NCBI RefSeq assembly: GCF_004348985.1 | Contig: NZ_SMKW01000010.1 | Span: 1 to 64,000 of the forward strand | Direction: 5' to 3' | DNA: 64,000 nt | DNA from: Saccharopolyspora elongata | Lineage (GTDB): Bacteria > Actinomycetota > Actinomycetes > Mycobacteriales > Pseudonocardiaceae | In this document: one piece after another, positions 1 through 8,260 of the stretch | Position numbering within the stretch: the stretch's first letter is position 1 | How the letters are laid out: every line of letters begins with the position of its first letter | Position numbers and translations under genes: made by a program | Notes under the pieces: model-generated | Told to the model about the DNA's origin: nothing | What the model saw: only the letters and a program-made list of their open reading frames with translations | The model's database searches: none

Positions 1-706
1 CCCCAGCGCCCCCGCCGCCCTGCGCACCGAACGCGGCCAACTCACCGCCGCACTCCCCGACACCAACCTCATCAGCCGCATCGCCCTGCGCACCGCCACC
101 GCACAACCCACCCAGGTCCCCGGCGGCCCGGTCGACGCCATCGACCTCGACGGCGACCGAACAGCCGTCATCCTCCGCGACACCGGCACCGTCACCGTCC
201 TCCACAACGGCACCCCCACCGCCACCACCGAAAAATTCCAGGGCCCAGCACAACTGCTGCCCACCCGCGGCGGCATCGCGGTCCTCGACCGCCTCGCCAC
301 CGCCATCACCCCCATCGACCCCACAACCGGCAGCAAAGGCGCAGGCCTCCGCGCCGGACAAGGCGCCACCAACGCCATCACCGACCGCTACGGCCGCATC
401 CTCACCATCGACACCCGAGGCCAAGAACTCCTCGCCTTCAGCACCGACCCGCTGATCATGAAACAGCGCTACCCCGTGCCCGGCGCCCCCTACGGCCTCG
501 CCTACGACCCCACCCGCGACCTAGCCTGGATCACGCTGACCGCAACAAACGAACTCGTCGGCTACGACATCGCCGGCGGCGAACCCCAGGAACGCCACCG
601 GCTGCCCACCATCAGCCAACCCAACGCAGTCGCAGTCGACCCAGACACCGGAGACGTCTACATCGCCTCCGCCAACGGCGCCGGCTACCAGGTGGTGAGA
701 GCGTGA
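1..706 (+). CDS. C-terminal part of a YncE/NHL-like beta-propeller protein
   Basis: The 5' end lies outside the window. Reading from base 2 gives 234 residues ending at TGA 704-706. The sequence is a string of short beta-strand-rich repeats, for example AVDPDTGDVYIASANG near the end and DRYGRILTIDTRGQELLAF in the middle, as in seven-bladed YncE or NHL propellers. Actinobacterial relatives are usually secreted or lipid-anchored, but the N-terminus that would show a signal peptide is missing here. The stop overlaps the GTG of the next gene (GTGA), so the two are translationally coupled. Codons strongly prefer C in third position and GAA over GAG, unlike genes further along. Function unknown. 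Confidence 0.7.
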   Translation, partial: PSAPAALRTERGQLTAALPDTNLISRIALRTATAQPTQVPGGPVDAIDLDGDRTAVILRDTGTVTVLHNGTPTATTEKFQGPAQLLPTRGGIAVLDRLATAITPIDPTTGSKGAGLRAGQGATNAITDRYGRILTIDTRGQELLAFSTDPLIMKQRYPVPGAPYGLAYDPTRDLAWITLTATNELVGYDIAGGEPQERHRLPTISQPNAVAVDPDTGDVYIASANGAGYQVVRA

Positions 707-921
707 ACGCAGAAGGAACCGACACCGAAACCGACTGGGAATACCAACCGCTGCGCCTCCCACCAGGCGTCACCCGATGGAGCGCAGCGACCCAACTCAG
801 CATCCACGCCGAATTCTCCGGCTGGGAACTCTCCCGCGTGCTCCTCTACGCCGACGGAACCCGCAAGATCTGGCTACGCCGCCGCCGAACCACCCCCGGC
901 GTACCCGGCCTGCTCACCTGA
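703..921 (+). CDS. DUF5703 family small protein
   Basis: A 72-residue protein starting at a GTG that overlaps the stop of the gene before it. The core (YQPLRLPPGVTRWSAATQL, then SIHAEFSGWELSRVLLYADG and a basic tail RKIWLRRRR) matches my recollection of the actinobacterial DUF5703 family, which has no known function. The protein is predicted soluble. Overlap with the upstream propeller gene means both are probably made from one mRNA. Nothing in the sequence shows a catalytic site. Confidence 0.75.
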   Translation: MNAEGTDTETDWEYQPLRLPPGVTRWSAATQLSIHAEFSGWELSRVLLYADGTRKIWLRRRRTTPGVPGLLT

Positions 922-926
922 CCCGG

Positions 927-1976
927 TCACGGCACCCGCAGCAACCACTCCCGCGTCGCGAACTTCGACTCCACCAACTCGCGCGCCCGCTGCCGCTCGC
1001 CCTCCGACACCGGACCCTCGGACAACCCGAACCGCCAGCGGAACCCCTCGACCAACCGCTCGATGATCACCTCACGAGCCAACCCCGTCTGCCGCCGCAA
1101 CGGATCAACCCGCTTCTTCGCGCTCGAGATCCCCTTGTCCGACAACTTCTCCTTCCCCACCCGCAACACCTCACCCATCTTGTCCACATCGATGCTGTAG
1201 GACATCGTCACGTGGTGCAGCACCGCACCCGACACCAACCGCTTCTGCGCCGCACCACCGATCTTCCCGCCATCCGACGCGATGTCGTTCAACGGCTGGT
1301 ACCACACGTTCAACCCCAACTCCCGCAACACACCCAGCACCCAGTCGTCCAAGAACGCGTACGACTCCGCGAACGTCATCCCCGCCACCAGCGAACCCGG
1401 CGCATAAAGCGAATACGTCACCGTGTTCCCCGGCTCCACGAACATCGCCCCACCACCCGTGATCCGCCGCACCACCTCGACCCCATGCCGCTGCGCACCA
1501 CCCATGTCCACCTCATTGCGCACCGACTGGAAACTCCCGATGATCACCGCCGGCGCAGCCCACTCCCAAAACCGCAACGTCGGCGCACGCCGCCCCGCCG
1601 CCACCTCCTCGGCCAACACCTGGTCCAACGCCATGTGCATCAACGGCGTCTGCGGCCCATCGTGGACCAACCGCCACTCGTGATCAGCCCAATCCGACGC
1701 ACGCGTCAACGCCCGCCGCACCACGATCCCGACCGCCTCCGCATCGAAACCCACCAACCGCGCGCCGGCAGGCAACCCGCTCCGGATCCGCGCCGCCAAC
1801 TCCGCCCCATCGGCATCCACCGGCGCCCCCGTCAACGCACCGTTGATGTCCTCCAAAGCCTCATCCGGCTCCAAGAAGAAGTCCCCACTCAACCGCACAT
1901 CCGCCAGCCGACCGTCCACAACGTCCAGATCGACCACGACCAGCTTCCCACCGGGAACCTTGTACTCACCGTGCAC
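927..1976 (-). CDS. lplA: Lipoate-protein ligase A family protein
   Basis: 349 residues from a GTG start. Residues 1-93 resemble the accessory domain normally found at the C-terminus of lipoate ligases, and residues 94-349 form the BPL/LplA ligase domain. Key motifs are RRITGGGAMF at 170-179, the lipoyl-AMP binding loop, and DGGKIGGAAQK at 235-245 with the conserved Lys238. The family activates lipoate with ATP and attaches it to lysines of 2-oxoacid dehydrogenase and GcvH domains in the cytoplasm. The domain order (accessory first) is the same as in other actinobacterial versions, as far as I recall. It is convergent with DUF5703 (5 bases apart) and divergent from the deacylase gene. Strand composition here is G-rich on the coding strand. 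Confidence 0.85.
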   Translation of the reverse strand: MHGEYKVPGGKLVVVDLDVVDGRLADVRLSGDFFLEPDEALEDINGALTGAPVDADGAELAARIRSGLPAGARLVGFDAEAVGIVVRRALTRASDWADHEWRLVHDGPQTPLMHMALDQVLAEEVAAGRRAPTLRFWEWAAPAVIIGSFQSVRNEVDMGGAQRHGVEVVRRITGGGAMFVEPGNTVTYSLYAPGSLVAGMTFAESYAFLDDWVLGVLRELGLNVWYQPLNDIASDGGKIGGAAQKRLVSGAVLHHVTMSYSIDVDKMGEVLRVGKEKLSDKGISSAKKRVDPLRRQTGLAREVIIERLVEGFRWRFGLSEGPVSEGERQRARELVESKFATREWLLRVP

Positions 1977-2059
1977 CGCACACCCCTGCCCTAGACACCG
2001 ACGAACCGGACAACATCACACGACCACCGTTATTCCACCGCACCCGAAAGGCAGCCCGA

Positions 2060-3610
2060 GTGACCACCGAACTGCTCACCGGCGCGCTCCTCGCCGACGG
2101 CACCGGAACACCCCTGCGCCCCGCCGAAATCCTCATCCAGGACGACCGCATCACCGCCGTCGAACACCCCGGCACCCTCCCCACCGGCACACCCCGACGC
2201 GACCTCACCGGACTCGTCCTCGCCCCCGGCTTCATCGACGTCCACTCCCACGCCGACAACGCCCCACTGCTCACCACCGACGACACCACCAAGATCCTGC
2301 AAGGCGTCACCACCGAAATCGTCGGCAACTGCGGCTTCAGCCTCGCACCGCGCAGCACCCACAACGCCGACACCCTCGCCACCTTCCTGCAACGCCTCTT
2401 CCCCCCACTGGACTTCACCTGGACCGGCTTCCACGACCTCTTCGCCGCCACCGACGCCGCCGGCTACGTCACCAACTACTGCCCCCTCATCGGCCACGGC
2501 ACCCTCCGCATCGCCGCCCTCGGCATGGCGGACACCACCCCCGACGACAACGCCCTCCGCACCATGCGAACCGCCCTCGAAGAAGGCATGACCGCCGGCG
2601 CCTTCGGCCTCTCCAGCGGGCTCATCTACCCACCCGCCGTCTTCTCCACCACCCGCGAACTCACCGCCATCGCCGAAGCACTCGGCGGCACCGGCCTCTA
2701 CGTCACGCACATGCGCGACGAAGGCGACGCCCTGCTGGAATCCATCGCCGAAGCGCTCCACATCGGCGCCACCGCGGGACGCACCCACCTGTCCCACCTC
2801 AAAGCCACCAAACCGGACAACTGGGGCAAGATGCGCCCCGCCCTCGACAAGATCGACCAAGCCCGCAACGCCGGCCACGACGTCGTCCACGACGTCTACC
2901 CCTACACCGCGTCCTCCACCATGCTCACCGCCGTCCTCCCCACCCCGTACCTCGCCGGCACCGCCGAACAGACCCTCGCCCGCCTCCGCAGCAAGACCGG
3001 CCGCGACGACCTCGCCGCCACCATCGGCGAACGCACCGCCTGGGACCGCATCCTCATCGCCACCACCGCCAGCCACCGCCACGAAGGCCGCACCATCGCC
3101 GAACTCGCCGCGCACCACGGCACCGAACCTGTCGACGCGCTGATCGAGGTCCTCGTCGACGAGCAACTCCGCGCAGCGATGATCAACTTCTCGATGCACG
3201 AGGACGACCTCGAACTCGCCATGACCGACCCGCACACCATGATCGGCTCCGACGGCCTGCCACCCGGCACCGGCGGCAAACCGCACCCGCGGCTGACCGG
3301 CACCTTCCCCCGGGTCCTCGGCCGCTACACCCGCGAACGCGGCGTCCTCACCCTCCCCGAAGCCATCCGCCGGATGACCTCGCTGCCCGCCCAGTGCTTC
3401 CGCATCCCGGACCGCGGCGTGATCGCCCGCGGCCACATCGCCGACCTGGTCGCCTTCGACGCCGACGCGGTCATCGACATCGGCGACTACCAGGACCCGA
3501 TGCGCCCACCGGCCGGCATCCCCTGGGTCTGCCAAGCCGGGCGAACCGTCGTCGAGAACGGCGAATACATCGGCCCCCGCACCGGAATCCGCCTGACGCC
3601 GAAAGCCTGA
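2060..3610 (+). CDS. N-acyl-D-amino-acid deacylase (amidohydrolase family)
   Basis: 516 residues from GTG. An amidohydrolase-fold enzyme of the D-aminoacylase group, which hydrolyses N-acyl-D-amino acids to the D-amino acid and a carboxylate. The zinc-binding HxH motif is GFIDVHSHADN (His62, His64). The family's conserved cysteine is in VGNCGFS (Cys91), and THMRDEGD follows around residue 220. A C-terminal segment GHIADLVAFDAD closes the small beta domain as in all amidohydrolases. It stands alone, with a strong hairpin terminator 20 bases past the stop. The first two thirds share the extreme C-rich bias of the bases before it. The last 500 bases are more balanced. Confidence 0.85.
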   Translation: MTTELLTGALLADGTGTPLRPAEILIQDDRITAVEHPGTLPTGTPRRDLTGLVLAPGFIDVHSHADNAPLLTTDDTTKILQGVTTEIVGNCGFSLAPRSTHNADTLATFLQRLFPPLDFTWTGFHDLFAATDAAGYVTNYCPLIGHGTLRIAALGMADTTPDDNALRTMRTALEEGMTAGAFGLSSGLIYPPAVFSTTRELTAIAEALGGTGLYVTHMRDEGDALLESIAEALHIGATAGRTHLSHLKATKPDNWGKMRPALDKIDQARNAGHDVVHDVYPYTASSTMLTAVLPTPYLAGTAEQTLARLRSKTGRDDLAATIGERTAWDRILIATTASHRHEGRTIAELAAHHGTEPVDALIEVLVDEQLRAAMINFSMHEDDLELAMTDPHTMIGSDGLPPGTGGKPHPRLTGTFPRVLGRYTRERGVLTLPEAIRRMTSLPAQCFRIPDRGVIARGHIADLVAFDADAVIDIGDYQDPMRPPAGIPWVCQAGRTVVENGEYIGPRTGIRLTPKA

Positions 3611-3630
3611 CCCCAGGCGTCCCCGACGAC

Positions 3631-3666
3631 GGTGCCCCCGCCACCGAACACGGCGACGGGGGCACC
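3631..3666. terminator. Hairpin between convergent genes
   Basis: A perfect 10-base stem (GGTGCCCCCG at 3631-3640, CGGGGGCACC at 3657-3666) with a 16-base loop lies between the convergent deacylase and alpha/beta hydrolase genes. No T-run follows, as is usual in high-GC actinomycetes. It could serve both strands. Confidence 0.7.
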
Positions 3667-3675
3667 CGGAATGCC

Positions 3676-4539
3676 TCAGACGAGACCGGCCAACAACTCC
3701 GCGAACACCGCAGGTCGGCTGAAGTAGCCGACGTGCGAGGCGGCCAGCGCACGCACCTCGAAGGGGTTGTCCGGCGTCAGCTCATCCGCCTTGCGGATCA
3801 TGTAGTCCTGGACGGCCGGAGTGATGCTGCGATCCTCGGACAGCCGGACGTAGGTGTGCGGGACGCGCCCGAACCCATCCGCCCGGACTAACGCCGCGGG
3901 CTCCAGAACCGAGTAGTTCTCATCCGGATCCATGGAATCCAGCAGCAACCGGAACTGGTGATCCGTGCCATCGGCCATGATCGCGGCCTTCAACTCTGCG
4001 AACAGCGCCGGATCGGCATGGGCACTGCGCCAGTTCAGCCGAGCCACCCCGGGATCCTGCACACCCGGCACGGTGATCCGCGCCGCCAGCGCGTCCAGCA
4101 GGTTGTCATCGACCACATCCCACGGCTCGCCGAGCATGGCCGAATCGCTGAGGCAGAGCGCGGACAGGTAGACCACGCGGTCGAGCAGTTCCGGCACGGC
4201 ATTCGCGACAGCGCTGATCGTCAGACCGCCGAGGCTGTTGCCGACCAGAACGACCGGACCCCGTTCGGCGAGCCGACGCAACGTGCCCACCACGTGCCGC
4301 ACGTTGTCTTGCAACGTGACACCGCGCAGCGGCGAGGGAGCAGCGGCCAGCGCCGTGACGTCCTGGGGCTGCCGGTAGTAAGCGGCAGGGTGGTCGGCGC
4401 GGTCGCCGTGGCCGGGAAGATCGACGGCATGCGAACGGTGCTCGAGCAGGGCCAGCTCGCTCTGCAACGGACCCCAGGCCCTAGCGTTGCTGGAACCGCC
4501 GTGAACGAATACGAATGTGGGGCGCGAATCTGCGCGCAT
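3676..4539 (-). CDS. Alpha/beta hydrolase
   Basis: 287 residues from the ATG at 4539, chosen because GAGG precedes it by about 10 bases. An upstream in-frame ATG at 4596 would add 19 poorly conserved residues. The oxyanion HG motif (FVHGGSSNARAW, 11-22) and nucleophile elbow GNSLGG (Ser102) are present. A C-terminal ASHVGYFSRP carries the probable catalytic His, a signature of the esterase/hydroxynitrile-lyase-like subgroup. No signal peptide. Substrate unknown. It diverges from the 53-residue peptide gene across 434 bases that contain motif copy A. Confidence 0.8.
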   Translation of the reverse strand: MRADSRPTFVFVHGGSSNARAWGPLQSELALLEHRSHAVDLPGHGDRADHPAAYYRQPQDVTALAAAPSPLRGVTLQDNVRHVVGTLRRLAERGPVVLVGNSLGGLTISAVANAVPELLDRVVYLSALCLSDSAMLGEPWDVVDDNLLDALAARITVPGVQDPGVARLNWRSAHADPALFAELKAAIMADGTDHQFRLLLDSMDPDENYSVLEPAALVRADGFGRVPHTYVRLSEDRSITPAVQDYMIRKADELTPDNPFEVRALAASHVGYFSRPAVFAELLAGLV

Positions 4540-4973
4540 GGTGAAAATCCTCGTCATCCTGAGGCGAACGGTGGACGTGGGACCCGGTGCCGGCAACGGC
4601 CGGCACCACGATCAGAACGCCGACCGCGTGCGGATCGCCTGCCAGTTGTGGATGACGGAACACATGACGATCACCGTAGCAGGCCGCGTTGCTCCGGACG
4701 CCCGGGCCCGCCAGCGACATAGGACGCCCCGAATCCCCCCGGCCCAGCAAGAGGAAAAACCCTAGCCGTCCATGCGGTTTGGGGTGTGCATGGCAAGCCG
4801 GGTCGCATGATCGCAGATTCAATTTCAATCTACACTGATATAATAGAAGTTAATACTGTACACGTACTCCTCCCGACCGGGCGATTTCCGATCAGCGATC
4901 GCGGGTCGCCATGCGATCTCCCAACCCGAGAAGCACCATCAGGCAATAACTTCCGCTTCGAGAGGAGCCGGGC
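4540..4973. other. 434-base divergent intergenic region with an AT-rich island
   Basis: The region separates the divergent hydrolase (-) and 53-residue peptide (+) genes. Bases 4540-4800 show no open frame with believable codon use. Bases 4815-4865 are strikingly AT-rich for this genome and hold copy A of the gapped motif, overlapping a perfect TATAAT at 4839-4844. The remaining 110 bases to the peptide gene are ordinary GC-rich sequence ending in a GAGAGGAG ribosome binding site. Confidence 0.6.
4822..4847 (+). promoter_or_regulatory. Gapped motif copy A
   Basis: ATTTCA at 4822, ACTGA at 4834 and ATAGA at 4843, with the same offsets (0, 12, 21) as three other copies in the window. This copy has ACTGAT instead of ACTGAA and contains TATAAT (4839-4844), a consensus -10 hexamer. 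It lies 130 bases upstream of the 53-residue peptide gene and may be its promoter/operator. Confidence 0.5.
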
Positions 4974-5135
4974 ATGACGCTCTCCGACCACTTCGCCGCC
5001 CCGCAGCAGCGAACCGCCTCCCCCACCCCGGACTTCGGAGAACTTCACGTGCCCGCCCAGGACCGAGTGGAAACCACCCCCGCCGCGGATCACGACGACC
5101 ACGACGAGAGCCACCTGATCCGCGGCTACGACTGA
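4974..5135 (+). CDS. Small acidic peptide (53 residues), possible modified-peptide precursor
   Basis: An ATG at 4974 with GAGAGGAG eight bases upstream opens a 53-codon frame in which about 46 codons end in G or C, so it is very likely translated. The peptide starts MTLSDHFAAPQQ, has a Pro/Thr-rich middle, then an Asp/His run (DHDDHDES) and ends HLIRGYD. It has no signal peptide or membrane segment. A hairpin (5141-5168) separates it from the PLP-enzyme gene 46 bases downstream, an arrangement that would let the peptide be made in excess over the enzyme. That layout is typical of ribosomal-peptide precursors. No family recognised; the precursor role is inference. Confidence 0.6.
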   Translation: MTLSDHFAAPQQRTASPTPDFGELHVPAQDRVETTPAADHDDHDESHLIRGYD

Positions 5136-5140
5136 CCGGA

Positions 5141-5168
5141 AGCCGCCCTCCCCGCCTCACCGGCGGCT
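5141..5168 (+). promoter_or_regulatory. Hairpin between peptide and PLP-enzyme genes
   Basis: AGCCGCC (5141-5147) pairs with GGCGGCT (5162-5168) around a 14-base loop. It lies six bases after the peptide stop and 14 bases before the GTG of the enzyme, so it could attenuate read-through or shield the weak downstream ribosome binding site. Confidence 0.45.
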
Positions 5169-5181
5169 ACGCTCTGGAAGC

Positions 5182-6393
5182 GTGACAACCGATCTCTCGC
5201 TGGCCATCGGCCAGCGCTCGATGGGCAACCCGGACATCGCCTACCCGCTGTGGCCGCCGCTGACCGCCGGCTGCCCCACCACGAGCACCGACGAGATCGC
5301 CTACCCGGTCGAGGTCGACTACGACTACGACCGGGTCCCGCCAGGTCTGTTCGAGCACGCGACCGGCACCGGCCTGGACCGCTGGGCGCCGCTGCTGCCA
5401 CCCCTGACCGCCCCGGGACTGGCCGAAGGCGGCACGCCGCTGGTGGAGATCGCCGACGGCGCATTCGTCAAGGACGAAGCGCGAAACCCGACCTGGAGCC
5501 ACAAGGACCGGCTGAACCGCTGCACGGTGAGCGCCGCCCTGGGCGCGGGCGCAGACGGGATCGTCGTCGCATCGTCCGGCAACCACGGCGCATCCGCCGC
5601 CGCGTACGCCACCCGCGCCGGGCTGAAGTGCGTCGTGCTCACCTCGGCCGAAACCCCGCCGGCGGTCACGTCGTTCCTGCGGGCCTACGGCGCGGTCGTG
5701 CTGACCGTGCCCCCGGAAGCGCGTTGGCCGCTGCTGCGCCGGATCGTGGCCGAAACGGGCTTCCACCCGGTCAGCAACATCACGACGACGCACACCGGAC
5801 ACGCCTTCGGCCCCGAGGGGTACAAGACCATCGCGTACGAGATCTTCACCGAACTCGGCGTTCCGGCGGCGGTGTTCGCGCCCACCGGGTACGGCGAGCT
5901 GCTCTTCGGCGTGTGGAAGGGATTCGCCGAGCTGGCACGTCTCGGCGTGGCGATGACGACGCCCCGGATGTTCGCCTGCGAGCCCGCCGCGGGCGGCCCG
6001 CTGGCCCGCTCCCTCGCCGAAGGACGCCCGGCGGCGGAAGTCGAGGTCGCCCAGACCGCCGCCTACGCGATCAACTCCAAGGTCAGCGGCTACCGACCGG
6101 TGGCGGCGATCCGGGCGAGCGGCGGGCGCGCGTTGCTGGTGGACGACGCCGAAATGACGCGGGCGCAACACGATCTGGCCCGCGCGGGCCTGTGGTACGA
6201 GATCTCCGCGACCGCCGGACTCGCCGGCTTCCGCCAGGCGCGCGAGCAGGAGGAGTTCGACGGCCCAGTGGTGTGCATCGCCACCTCCAGCGGGTTCAAG
6301 GACATCGGCGTCGGGACGCAACGGCCCGAACCGGTCGACCCGCGCTGGGACGTGGTGCGCCGGCATCTGCAGTCCTCCGGCATCGCATGCTGA
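5182..6393 (+). CDS. Threonine-synthase-like PLP-dependent enzyme
   Basis: 403 residues from GTG. This is a fold-type II PLP enzyme. The cofactor lysine is Lys108 in PTWSHKDR, compared with SFKDR in threonine synthase. The phosphate loop is SSGNHGASAAAYA (131-143). PTGYGELLFG replaces the usual PxGNG loop, and a C-terminal CIATSSGFKD fits threonine synthases and diaminopropionate lyase relatives. Biosynthetic threonine synthase is normally next to hom/thrB, which is not the case here, so a different beta-replacement or elimination role is more likely. Its partner may be the 53-residue peptide encoded just upstream. The ribosome binding site (GGAAG, about two bases from the GTG) is poor. ATG 5221 is an alternative start. 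Confidence 0.7.
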   Translation: MTTDLSLAIGQRSMGNPDIAYPLWPPLTAGCPTTSTDEIAYPVEVDYDYDRVPPGLFEHATGTGLDRWAPLLPPLTAPGLAEGGTPLVEIADGAFVKDEARNPTWSHKDRLNRCTVSAALGAGADGIVVASSGNHGASAAAYATRAGLKCVVLTSAETPPAVTSFLRAYGAVVLTVPPEARWPLLRRIVAETGFHPVSNITTTHTGHAFGPEGYKTIAYEIFTELGVPAAVFAPTGYGELLFGVWKGFAELARLGVAMTTPRMFACEPAAGGPLARSLAEGRPAAEVEVAQTAAYAINSKVSGYRPVAAIRASGGRALLVDDAEMTRAQHDLARAGLWYEISATAGLAGFRQAREQEEFDGPVVCIATSSGFKDIGVGTQRPEPVDPRWDVVRRHLQSSGIAC

Positions 6394-6421
6394 ACCGCGC
6401 ATCCACAGTGGACCGCCCCGG

Positions 6422-6949
6422 TCAGCGGCGGAACTCGTAGATCGCGCTGACACCCGCGTCCGAGGGATCATCGGACTCCAGATCTCGCTCCTCGACCAGC
6501 TCGAACCCCGCCCGTTCCAGCGCCCGGCGGGACGCCTGGTTGTCCGCCTGCGGCACCGCGACGATCGACTCGACGTCGTCGTAGAGGCCGAACACCAGCT
6601 CGGTGAACGCCGCGATCGCCGACGGGCCGATCCCGAGCCCGCACCGGCCGGGCATCCCGATCAGGTAATCGACGCCGGCCGCCGCCGGAATCCCCACCAG
6701 CGCGTCCCACTCCGGTTCGTCCGCCATCCGGTAGCACTGGACCATCCCGACCCGCTCCCCGGCCACGTTGATCACGAAGCAGCGCGCCGGGTCCACCCCG
6801 TCCACGGACGGGCCGTACTCCTGCTCCACCAGGTCCGCGGTCGGCTCCGCACCGCGCCACCACTCCCGCACGTGCGGGGCCGACAGCCAGCTCTGCAGCA
6901 ACCCGAAATCCTGCCGTGACAACGGATCGAAACGCACCGACCCGACCAT
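6422..6949 (-). CDS. GNAT acetyltransferase, AAC(6')-like
   Basis: About 175 residues from the ATG at 6949, selected for its GGGGAG ribosome binding site. ATG 6976 is a weaker alternative. The N-terminal FDPLSRQDFGLLQSWLSAPHVREWW is typical of aminoglycoside 6'-acetyltransferase and siderophore-type GNATs. The acetyl-CoA loop is degenerate around GRCGLGIGPSAIAAF, and the later VPQADNQASRRALERAGF is the standard GNAT helix. It transfers acetyl from acetyl-CoA to an amine. Resistance is possible but not shown. The gene is divergent from the LLM oxidoreductase, with motif copy B between them. Confidence 0.8.
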   Translation of the reverse strand: MVGSVRFDPLSRQDFGLLQSWLSAPHVREWWRGAEPTADLVEQEYGPSVDGVDPARCFVINVAGERVGMVQCYRMADEPEWDALVGIPAAAGVDYLIGMPGRCGLGIGPSAIAAFTELVFGLYDDVESIVAVPQADNQASRRALERAGFELVEERDLESDDPSDAGVSAIYEFRR

Positions 6950-7048
6950 TCCCACTCCCCGATTCACGAAAACCATTGCGGAGCAAGGCTAGAGACGTCC
7001 GCTCCGGCTTCCTAGCGGTTTTTCCGGCAGGTGTCGGTATAGTGCTTA

Positions 7049-7074
7049 ATTTCATTCAGTACTGAAACGATAGA
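7049..7074 (+). promoter_or_regulatory. Gapped motif copy B
   Basis: ATTTCA at 7049, ACTGAA at 7061, ATAGA at 7070. In this copy the middle forms a perfect 12-base palindrome TTCAGTACTGAA (7055-7066). It sits in the divergent region between the GNAT and LLM genes, 66 bases upstream of the LLM start. Similarity to copy C extends to a shared GAGTGCYGAACTCC block further downstream (7100 here). Confidence 0.55.
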
Positions 7075-7139
7075 TTTTAATGATATAGAACGTTCGCCGA
7101 GTGCTGAACTCCTGGTGGTCGTCCGGGGCATGCCGCAGC

Positions 7140-8099
7140 ATGACCCCCATGACCGACTTCCGCTTCTCCTACAACATCTTCGGCCTGGAAGAGCCCACGG
7201 CCTTCGCCGAGACCTGCCGCCGCGCTGAGCATTACGGCTACGACGCGGTGTTCGCCGCCGACCACCTCGGCATCGCGTCCCCCTTCCCCACCCTCGTCGC
7301 CGCCGCGCAGGCCACCGAGCGGCTCCGGGTCGGCACCCTCGTGCTCAACGCACCGTTCTGGAACCCGGCGTTGCTGGCCCGCGAGATCGCCACCACGGAC
7401 GTCCTCACCGGCGGACGCCTCGAAGTCGGCCTCGGCGCCGGCCACATGAAGTGGGAGTTCGACGAGGCGAGCATCGAGTGGGAACCATTCGGCAGCCGCG
7501 CCGAACGACTGCGGGCGACCGTCGACGAGCTCGGCCGCCTGTTCGCCGCGGACGGCTACGAGCAGCAGGCGGCCATGCGCGAGAACTTCGGCATCCCGGT
7601 CCTGCGCCCCGTGCAGCGCTCCGGCTTCGGCGGCAACGGGCCACCGCTGATCGTCGGCGGGACCGGCGACCGGATCCTGCAGATCGCCGCCGAATCCGCG
7701 GACGTCATCGGCATCGCCGGGGCTTTCCAGGTCAAGGGGCAACCGCCGGGAACGCTGCGCATCGGCACGGCGGCCGAAGCCGACGAACGGGTCCGCTACG
7801 CCCGCGAACGCGCCGGAGATCGCGCCGATCGCGTGCAGTGGCACGCCTTGACGCAGGTGGTCGTGATCACCGATGACCGAGCGGCCGCCGCCGAGGAGCT
7901 CCTGGAGCGGTACGGCTCGATGATGACGGCCGACGAGCTCTTGGAGACGCCGTTCGCCTTCATCGGCAGCGTCGAGCAGATCGCCGACCAAGTACTGCGC
8001 AACCGCGAGCGCTACGGCTTCACCTACTACACCGTGCACGGCCCGTACATGGATGCCTTCGCACCGGTCATCGAGCGGGTCCGCGCGATTACCGGCTGA
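7140..8099 (+). CDS. LLM-class F420-dependent oxidoreductase
   Basis: 319 residues from ATG 7140. ATG 7149 (MTDFRFSYN) is equally possible. This is a luciferase-like monooxygenase TIM barrel. The opening FRFSYNIFGLEEPTAFAETCRRAEHYGYDAVFAADH, with conserved AxxAExxGYD..DH spacing, and VGTLVLNAPFWNPALLAREIATTDVLTGGRLEVGLGAGH are hallmarks of the actinobacterial TIGR03621-type subfamily. GPPLIVGGTGDRIL follows. Members usually use coenzyme F420, a deazaflavin, rather than FMN. Substrate unknown. It is followed by a 160-base convergent region containing motif copy C. Confidence 0.82.
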   Translation: MTPMTDFRFSYNIFGLEEPTAFAETCRRAEHYGYDAVFAADHLGIASPFPTLVAAAQATERLRVGTLVLNAPFWNPALLAREIATTDVLTGGRLEVGLGAGHMKWEFDEASIEWEPFGSRAERLRATVDELGRLFAADGYEQQAAMRENFGIPVLRPVQRSGFGGNGPPLIVGGTGDRILQIAAESADVIGIAGAFQVKGQPPGTLRIGTAAEADERVRYARERAGDRADRVQWHALTQVVVITDDRAAAAEELLERYGSMMTADELLETPFAFIGSVEQIADQVLRNRERYGFTYYTVHGPYMDAFAPVIERVRAITG

Positions 8100-8170
8100 G
8101 CCCCACGCGCGGCGAACTCCACCCCCGGCTGCTTCCCTCGCCGCTGTGCCGTCGCGCGGTTCGAAGCATG

Positions 8171-8196
8171 ATTTCACTCAACACTGAACAAATAGA
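8171..8196 (+). promoter_or_regulatory. Gapped motif copy C
   Basis: ATTTCA at 8171, ACTGAA at 8183, ATAGA at 8192. The core TTCA-N8-TGAA has symmetric T and A positions inside it. It lies in the convergent region between the LLM and TetR genes, where no upstream promoter would normally be expected. A TetR-like half operator (8239-8251) follows 40 bases later. Confidence 0.5.
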
Positions 8197-8238
8197 TCTA
8201 ATCGATATTCTGATCGGCACACCTGCCGCCTTCGATCT

Positions 8239-8251
8239 GACACTGAGTGCC
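8239..8251. promoter_or_regulatory. Second TetR-type operator-like site
   Basis: GACACTGAGTGCC matches the palindrome GGCACTnAGTGCC upstream of the acyl-CoA dehydrogenase at 12 of 13 positions. It lies just past the 3' end of the tetR gene. Confidence 0.45.
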
Positions 8252-8260
8252 GAACTCCCG

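Noticed and set aside
777-1994. Long + strand open frame of 405 codons opposite the lipoate ligase
   Set aside because: It is a shadow of the minus-strand gene: Arg/Pro/His-rich, no family resemblance, and the opposite frame has clear LplA motifs.
8168-8230. Conserved peptide MIS(L/F)xTExI(D/E) in the gapped motif copies
   Set aside because: All four copies can be read as I-S-x-x-T-E/D-x-I-D/E, but the start codons, ribosome sites and continuing frames differ, and the TTCA/TGAA symmetry explains the conservation better as DNA.
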